This document shows positions 56,875 through 64,000 of a stretch of DNA of 64,000 bases, in pieces. Source of the DNA: Physcomitrium patens (taxonomy: Eukaryota; Streptophyta; Bryopsida; Funariales; Funariaceae); the NCBI RefSeq assembly GCF_000002425.4, contig NC_037254.1, positions 24,593,727 to 24,657,726 on the forward strand, given 5' to 3'. A model generated the notes under the pieces. It worked only from the letters and a program-made list of their open reading frames with translations, made no database searches and had not been told where the DNA came from. The position numbers and the translations under genes were made by a program. Position 1 is the first letter of the stretch, and every line of letters starts with the position of its first letter.

Positions 56875-57435
56875 TTGTAGATGAAGTCCAAAAATAAGAA
56901 TTGTTTTATGGAGTGGTATAAATGTAAGTAAGATTCTTAATTTGGATTGAATTTAGTAGTTCTTATTGCTTTAAAATGATGTCATTACTTGAAATATAGT
57001 AAAATATTTTTGAATAGTTTGTTCAAAAAATTGATTGTTTTTATTTATTTATTTATTCTTATTTCTTATAATATCTTTTAGTTACAAAGGTTTTGAAATT
57101 TGCATATATCATTAGCAAAGTGTATTTTTAATTCCTTTTCATTGTAATTTGAAACTTTAAATTTAATTAATTAATTTTATCAATGGTTATTTAAATTTAG
57201 TTGGATAAGATTCTTTGAATTTAAATTTGAAGAATCTTTGAGGGTTTTTAATTTTTTTAATTTATTATTATTTATTTATTTTGAAAAAACTCCCTATCTA
57301 ATTGAAATGATTTTATTTGAGCCAATAATGAACTTAGTTTGATATATTTTTGCTTAATTTGATGCCATGTAAATAGTTCAATAATGAGCTATTTTTGCTA
57401 ATAAATTGACATTTAGGTTGATAAAAGAGGATGGC
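56875..57435 (+). repeat. Repeat S, copy 2
   Basis: Direct-orientation match to ~47690-48245. AT-rich, without coding capacity. Confidence 0.55.
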
Positions 57436-59680
57436 TAATACTTACATGAATAAGAAGCTTTTTAATTCAAATTGTAAGTTTAATATTCTTTAAAATTTAT
57501 ATACTTAGAATTTATAAGTATTATTTAAAATCTTATATTTAAATAAAATATTTAGAAAATACATCTTTAATTATACATGATTCTAAATACAATTTTTGAA
57601 CAAATCTTAGCTTTATTCCAATATGCAATATAATAAAAATTATAATTTATAATATTAGATTTTTTCTTTTTTCTTTTTTTTTTTCTTTTTAATCAATGTT
57701 GCTTACAAAAAAAATCAAATGGAATAAGATTAGTTGGAACTAGAAGAATAACAAGTAGGAAGATAAGAACAACAATGACAATATCAAAACATATATTTAG
57801 ATATAGCTTGAGTAAGGAATAGGAAGTTAGAATAGTCAAGGATTTGAGAAATACCACAATATATTTTCATGAAATTGCAAGTTCAATACAATGTTTTGAT
57901 AGTAGAATCTCAAGATAGAATACTATAAGGCCAAAGGCCATATAATTCTAAGATTTTGACAATAAACAAGCTCATTCATAAAAAATGTGTATGTGTGAGT
58001 GGTACTTTTATAGAGTTGTATCTCAAATATGTTTGTTATTTCTAAACCTCTAGTAATATTTATTAACTATGTTAAGAAGCATCGCATGACAAAACTTTTA
58101 GGGAAGTCAATGGAAAATGAATACAAGATCTATAAGCAAGCTGAATAGAGGAAGTAGAATAGGAAGGAACACAAAAAGGACTTTCTTCAACCATCCTTAG
58201 TTTAGTGAGCTTAGGAAATATTTGAGAGAGGCCGCCATTGTTATTATCTTTAAACAAACTAAAGATTTATAGATTTAGTTATAATAATATTTTATAATAA
58301 TAGAAAATTGTATGAAAATAAATTTATAAGACATGCTATAATATTACAATAATTTCATACAAATAGTCAATACCTTACAACATAGAGTCCAAATAACCTA
58401 ACAAAGGATACAACAAGACTCCAACCAAAAGTCTACCTATTATGGGGGTTATGAATACTCCAGCAATGTTTGTATTAATTCTAACAATGGTAGCAAACTA
58501 GAGACATCTAAGCCTTAAATATCTCATTTTATAATATACAAGTGACTTAGATAAGCATAGCAAAGCTTATCTAATTATGGTTGAGATTAACAAAGTCTTA
58601 TCTCTCAAAACATTGAAACAAATGTTTTGAATAATATTAAGAGAAGTATGTGTAAAATGATTTCTATCATTTACATGAAGGCATTCCAAAACCACTTAGA
58701 AAGGCTTTATACTAAGTTTTATTAAGAGATTCAAAGATATAGAAACTAACAATAACATCGTACTTAGATTATTAAAAGTTAAACAAATCAACCACAAAAT
58801 AATAAGAGATTATCTATATCAATAATCTAATCTTTTGAAAAAACTTGATAGTAATTTTATAGATTCTATTCAAACTTTATGGTTTAAATAAAAACTATGA
58901 CTTAGAATTTGGCAAAATATGATATATATGTGATCAAAGAATATGGAAAAAATAATAAAAGTTACTCTCAAATTTGGACTTATACCAGTTTTTCTTACAA
59001 AAATAAGAAAAAATGAATTATGGTAATACTTTGGTGACTTGAAAATATTTTCATGAAATACAATTAAAAAAATGCCAATAGGATTTAGCTAATCCTAACA
59101 ATTACTTTATATATATTTGAAGCAAATTAACTATAGCAATTATAACAATAATAGAAGAAATTAAGTATAATATATTTTACCTATAATATAATGGTTGATT
59201 AAATATCTAAATAATAAAAATAGATTTACGTTATAAATATAGAAGCAATCACAAAATTAATGAATGCATTTATGGACAACAATGGTGAATGATGTACCAA
59301 AATCAACAAACCAATGCTATTATGAGGTGACCATCACGAGCACAAAAGTATCCTATTTATCAACAATATCTATGGTACAGGCTCATTATGTTATTATAAG
59401 CATTTAAATAATCCAAGGTTGACATGAAATACTAAAAAAAATGGATCCAAAATCCTATATTTTATATACTTCAAAACATTGGAAGTGGCTTGAGAAGATT
59501 TGTGAGCAAGTATAATAAGAACTATGCACAAATCAAGATACAAATCCAACAAACTTTAGCTCTAAGTAAACCATGATTGAAAATATATTTAAGAACACTA
59601 TAGTTATTATTACATCAACTCAATTGCTCAAATTCAATTCCAAGCTATTATCTTATCTAAAATACAAGGCCTATCCAAAA
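57436..59680. other. AT-rich stretch without recognisable genes
   Basis: About 2.2 kb of very AT-rich DNA with scattered short open stretches of low-complexity composition. Part of 59250-59680 may be the decayed Gag of the pol relic that follows, but no motif supports it firmly. Confidence 0.5.
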
Positions 59681-59684
59681 CCAT

Positions 59685-60590
59685 CGAAGAAAGTGATTGC
59701 TGATTTGAATATTGTAACAATGATCTAGATGCCACAGTTATTAAAATTGGCATTGAAAACCACAAGTTAAATAATATACTTATAAATAGAGGAACTAAAT
59801 TTTATGTGATTGCAAATCATATCTGCAAATTCTTTGGACTACTTCAAATTGAAGCATCTTTGTTCATACTTTAAAAAACTAATGATACTTGAATTAAATC
59901 TTTGGATATATTGCAAAATAAAACCATTGTAATAGAAGAGATTCAAACCTCTATTATGTTTTTTATAATTGAAATATCAACTAAGAGTCATTTTTTGCTT
60001 ATGTTAAAAAAACCATAGTTACTAGATATGAATGTGTTTCATGATTGATTTAACAATGAAATCACCATTCATTACTAATATCAAAAATATTTTCATCAAT
60101 ATAGATAATTACATAACTTAAAAAAAAAGACTTACCAATTTATCAACTTATATACAACTATTCGTCTCAAGGCTAAATATTGACCAAAAAGTGCTAGTGT
60201 TTGCAGTAGAACCAAACTTGGTCCCTATAACAATAGTTAATCTTGCAAAAGTAATGAACAACAAACAAGTAGATGTACTTATTAATTTTACTATTAAGCT
60301 TCAAGACAATCCTATAATTGACAAACAACTAGCAGATACCAAATTTGAAGGAAAAGTTATCACATAATGGATTCAAAACTCAAAGAAAAAAATAAAAATA
60401 ATCTAATTACAAGACATTTAAAAAAACCAAACATATCAACATAAATGTCAATACAACAAATAAAATAAAGACTACCATGATCTCACTCTTACATGAATAC
60501 TAAGTTATTTTTGCATGGTTGCATAAGGATCTAAAGGATCTATTTGCTAAGTTTAATAAGCATTAAATTGATCTTATTTCAAATATCTAT
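59685..60590 (+). pseudogene. Relic of another Ty3/gypsy element: protease and start of RT
   Basis: The plus-strand translation with stops shows a retropepsin layout: an ILINRGTKFYVIANHICKFFGL-like block (active site decayed, about 59775-59840), then LLMLKKPxLLDMNVFHDxFNNEITIHY-like (about 60000-60080), which resembles the usual LGRPWL...HDW block. An FAWLHKDL-like block near 60510 is the typical lead-in to RT. The reading is cut by the TA tract and D4 LTR at 60594. Confidence 0.5.
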
Positions 60591-60592
60591 CA

Positions 60593-60593
<1 letters not shown>

Positions 60594-60630
<37 letters not shown>
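60594..60630. repeat. TA microsatellite at the D4 LTR edge
   Basis: About 16-18 TA/AT units. It obscures the 5' terminus of the adjoining LTR. Similar TA tracts occur at 26245-26279, 48271-48294 and 55026-55050. Confidence 0.85.
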
Positions 60631-60631
<1 letters not shown>

Positions 60632-61138
60632 TGATAATAAGAATAGGTAGAAATAAGTCAAGTAGATAAATATGATAATATCTTATGGAAAGCTTCCTAG
60701 AAGCTTCATAGACATTGCTTTGTTTTTGTACATGTCTATAGGTGATTGATAGGTTGAAAACTTTGCCAACAAGGAGGCTACATGTTGACATGTTGACCAC
60801 TTATTGCATAAGTTGGTCATATGGTGCACATCTAGGAAACTTGCCTTACAAATTATACTTTTGTTTTACAAGTTGGATGCATATTAGAGGTCCTATAGCA
60901 TGTTGCCACATAATTCTTAGTTAAGTAGTATATATAGAAGCAAGAATGAGGCCTTTTTCATTCCTATCAATTCCTTTCTTACTTTTATTCTAGTTTCAAG
61001 GGTCTTATGTTTTCTAGTCTTTAGCGATAGCCATTCCAATTCTTCCTTGAATATACATACTTTCTTCTATTTTGTCACTTTTCTTTTGACACATATTCCA
61101 CAAGTTTATGTATCTTCTTCTAGTTTGTGTCCTTAACT
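60631..61138 (+). repeat. D4 5' LTR
   Basis: Matches the D3 LTR from the AGCTTCCTAGAAGCTTCATAGAC block onward. TATA region near 60930; the self-priming segment is mutated (ATTCCTATCAA). Confidence 0.78.
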
Positions 61139-61140
61139 AA

Positions 61141-61151
61141 TTGACAAGAGT
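61141..61151 (+). promoter_or_regulatory. D4 primer-binding site
   Basis: TTGACAAGAGT, identical to the D3 site and at the same distance from the LTR, although the LTR itself has diverged. Confidence 0.75.
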
Positions 61152-61354
61152 ATACATACAATATCAGAGCTTTGTCTTTTCTAGATTCAGAGTGGATTTT
61201 TCTTTTCTTTTAATAAGACATAAGTATATTAGAAGTTATCGATTATCCTCCTCTAAACTGATATTATTTTTAGAATTTTTTTTTTCATTCTTGAGTATTT
61301 TATTTTGTAAGAATAGACACTTTTTTTTTTTTTTTTTTTTTTTATGGGGTTAGC

Positions 61355-61888
61355 ATGGCAGATCTTACTCAAATGAAGAGTGCAATAGCTCAAATGCATG
61401 AACAAATGAGAGAATTATTGCTTGTAATGCATCAACTCAGTCTACTACCACAAGTAGTAACAAGATTATCAGGCAATGAAGATATATAGATGATTGGAGT
61501 TGCTTCAATATCTACATCAAGCCATATTACTGCTTCTACAATGGAACATCATTCAAGTTTCAAGGATCCAAAAATTGGATTACCTGAGAAGTTTAATGGT
61601 ACAAGATCTAAGTTTTGAGGATTCATCAATCAAGTGCAACTAGTGATTGAACTACAACCTCAAAGTTATCCAATTCAAGGATCACAAGTCAGGTTTATAA
61701 AAATACTACTTTCAAGTTCTACTTTATCATGATTTTCATCATTTTTTGAATGACATGATCTAATATTGGATAATTTTGAAGCACTCTTAGTAGAATTTTG
61801 ATCTATGTATGGAGAACATGATGCAATCCGTATTGCAACCAACAAGATTTGTATCTTGCGATAAGACAATCGATCAATGACATTATTA
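61355..61888 (+). pseudogene. D4 gag, first part
   Basis: ATG 61355 (ADLTQMKSAIAQM-like start) matches D3 gag at 30554. Stops occur near 61487 and 61617. Repeat R cuts it after about 61888. Confidence 0.75.
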
Positions 61889-63238
61889 TTGTCGTATTCT
61901 GTGATTTGCTATTTGAGAATATATTGGATATCTAACTGTACAAAGTTTAGCTTAAACTTTTATATGTATCTTGTCTTAGCTTCCAAAATTCCTTTATTTT
62001 GCATAAAATTCAAAATATAGTAAAATCCCTTCAAAATATATTTTTTCCGCGAAGAGTTTTTTCTTCTTGAACTTTAGAAATTCATAACTCTTGATTATCC
62101 CTCTAGTTTGTTTCAAATTTATAGGGTAGGTAGAATTCACCCTTAAGTTTTATCACAAACAAAACCAAATGTAAATTCACTTTTAATCTTCAAGCATCTA
62201 AGAATCCCTAGCAGATGATTTGAATCCTAATTTACAAGCACCTGAGTACTATTTTCTTAATATCTCAAGGACCTAATACTCAAATGCCATCAAACTTATG
62301 TAAAAAGTTTACTTACATGAATATATACATTCCTTGATATTTTGAGCCAATATCTTATCAAACTACTCAAGATATAGCTCAAGACACAACCACTAGTAAA
62401 TCGGGTCACTTACCACCCTTAGATTGCATGCATTGATTTTAAAATCCAATATCTCCATCATTCCAACTTAGAATCCAGCAAGCAATATGCGAAAAGTAAA
62501 GTTGCATAAGTGCTCTCTCTAGTCATGGTCGCTGATCCTCAATTGTTTTCTGTACATGTACGTTATGTCAAAAAGAGTGACAATAGCTCCCAAATCAACA
62601 CCTTAACTTTGAGCGCATATATCTCCTTCATATAAACTCCAAATCATACAAAACTTGCACCAAAACCATGGCCAAAAACTTGAGCTCTCTAACCTTAGTT
62701 TTCAAAGTATGAATGGTTCCAAAAAACTAATCCTAATCTTTAATATGGCCTCAGGCAGCCTCTTCAAAGCCCATTGGTCATGATTTTTGACCAATAGGAA
62801 TGGAGATTTTCATCATCCATCTCCATTCATCTATATAGATGCCCTACATTCTCTTTTTATTATCAAAATCTCTTTCCAACTCTTTTCTTTACAAGATTTA
62901 CTCAATATATGCTTTAAATATCAAATTATAGAACCAAAATAAGACTTCAAGGGTCACCAATGTCAAATAAAGGTGACTCTTAATATTTAAAGTTACTACC
63001 AAAAAAATCAATCTCAAAAGCCACTACCAAAAAAATCAATCTCAAAAGCCACTACCAAAAAAAATAAAGTTATGTAAATTCTAATAATAATACTTTTAAA
63101 TAACTTCTTTTTAAAGTAGTAATTTAACCACATTCTACAACCAACTAAAATCTAATAACATGGCTCTCACCATGTTGTTAAGTAAATTATACATTAAATA
63201 TATAATCACATTATTTTTAAATAGTAGCTGAACTACAA
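61889..63238 (+). repeat. Repeat R, copy 4, inserted in D4 gag
   Basis: About 1.35 kb from TTGTCGTATTCTGTG to ACTACAA, the most complete copy. It contains a 28-base unit (GCCACTACCAAAAAAATC...) in tandem at about 62990-63060. Its ends resemble LTR ends (TGTC...ACA), but the target duplication is unclear (ACAT is possible). No ORF. Confidence 0.7.
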
Positions 63239-64000
63239 CATGACAATGCTTCATAATTTTGACAATTAGCAACAAACATCAAGTAGGATGATGCAGCACT
63301 TATCAGCCAATTTCTCTATAGATTCCAATATGAAGTAAAGAAATTAATGCTCAATTTACTTGATCTCAAGACATTGAGTCAAGTAATTGACTTTGTTGTA
63401 AAATGTGATGTAATTGGTTTTTTGAGTTTTGATTTGAAAATTGTACAAGAAAACCTCAACCTTATTACAATTCAATGATGATATGAATGACTTTTCAATC
63501 TAAATATTTGGAAGTAGAAGACATGTAAATTGATGTAGTATGTTTTAAACCTCTTACCGAATAAGAAAAGACTCGTGGTTGTCAAGAAGGACTATATTTG
63601 TATTATAGAGAAACTAAGCACAATTTTCAATATTATCCAAAGAAACAATGCAACTATAAAATGAAGAGTACTCCTATCAAAGATGAAAACATGTCGGAAA
63701 ACAAATTTGTCCAACAATAATAGGGACCATGTGGCTAAAATCTTGTACAATTTCTAATAAAGGTCCTATTCTCTCCTTAGAACCTTCTCTTTCTTTTACA
63801 ATAGATGTGCATTTAGCATCTAATAATCACAAAGCCTCTATCTTAATAGATTCAAGAGCCTCAGCTTGTTTTTTAGATGAAGAATTTATTAAAAGTCATA
63901 ATATATAATTAGTACAAAAAACTAAATCCATATATGTAGAAGTCATACAAGGTCGTCCATTATCTTCTAGAGATGTTACTCATGAACACTTCCTATAGAT
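63239..64000 (+). pseudogene. D4 gag end and protease start
   Basis: Resumes the D3-like gag with a capsid block near 63300-63400 and a decayed zinc knuckle near 63595-63640. A protease start follows, with a damaged active site (DSRAS in place of DSGTS, about 63850). Runs off the window. Confidence 0.75.

Larger units (their letters stand above)
60631..64000 (+). mobile_element. Element D4: chromovirus, 5' part, extends beyond window
   Basis: LTR (about 60631-61138), primer-binding site, gag from ATG 61355 and the beginning of protease, all colinear with D3. Gag is interrupted by repeat R (61889-63238) and by stops. The right end is outside the window. Confidence 0.82.

Overview
The window looks like a nuclear segment of a land plant, most likely a moss. 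The chalcone synthase and light-harvesting proteins read as close moss-type sequences (judged from memory of the families, not from a search). The intergenic DNA is AT-rich and packed with nested Ty3/gypsy LTR retrotransposons, including chromodomain elements. Only three genes look like functional host genes: two chalcone synthase (CHS) copies, at 20064-21530 (minus) and 49755-51221 (plus), and one LHCII chlorophyll a/b-binding gene at 53170-54389 (minus). Their exons are GC-rich and stand out sharply from the surrounding repeats.

Left flank (1-19.6 kb). An Athila/Tat-like gypsy element (A1, plus strand, cut by the window edge) ends with an LTR at 13021-13762. Its 3' accessory ORF is interrupted by a complete LTR element (B, 2998-11653, 4-bp target duplication) and by a solo LTR (12479-12899) that carries an array of heat-shock-element motifs. 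A1 itself abuts an LTR-like repeat (called R here), which sits in the reverse transcriptase of a decayed chromovirus on the minus strand (D1, 14872-17.55 kb). A second R fragment and a chromovirus solo LTR (18048-18590) follow.

CHS palindrome (20063-51222). Two 2278-bp arms, with only about four visible differences, hold head-to-head CHS genes with their promoters. The arms end just past the stop codons. The 26.6-kb centre is almost wholly nested insertions. Old chromovirus D2 (22460-47508, TSD TGAAG) contains an R copy. Its 3' LTR received chromovirus D3 (29781-47275, TSD TTGCC). D3 in turn received the young, nearly intact Athila-like element A2 (33229-43119, minus, TSD CCTTT) and a B-family solo LTR (43677-44876, TSD ACGT). 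Without these insertions the arms would be about 1.55 kb apart.

Right flank (51.2-64 kb). A repeat-poor gene interval holds the LHCII gene. After it come a chromovirus integrase fragment between 165-bp direct repeats, AT-rich unclassified repeats, a relic gypsy protease/pol, and the 5' part of another chromovirus (D4) with R inserted in its gag.

Points of most interest are: (i) the near-identical CHS palindrome around much older DNA; (ii) a Tf1-type self-priming signature in the chromoviruses, with an LTR hairpin and an 11-nt match to the primer-binding site; (iii) the heat-shock-element LTR; (iv) a 140-codon unrecognised ORF after the D3 chromodomain; and (v) a conserved coiled-coil ORF after pol in the Athila-like elements.
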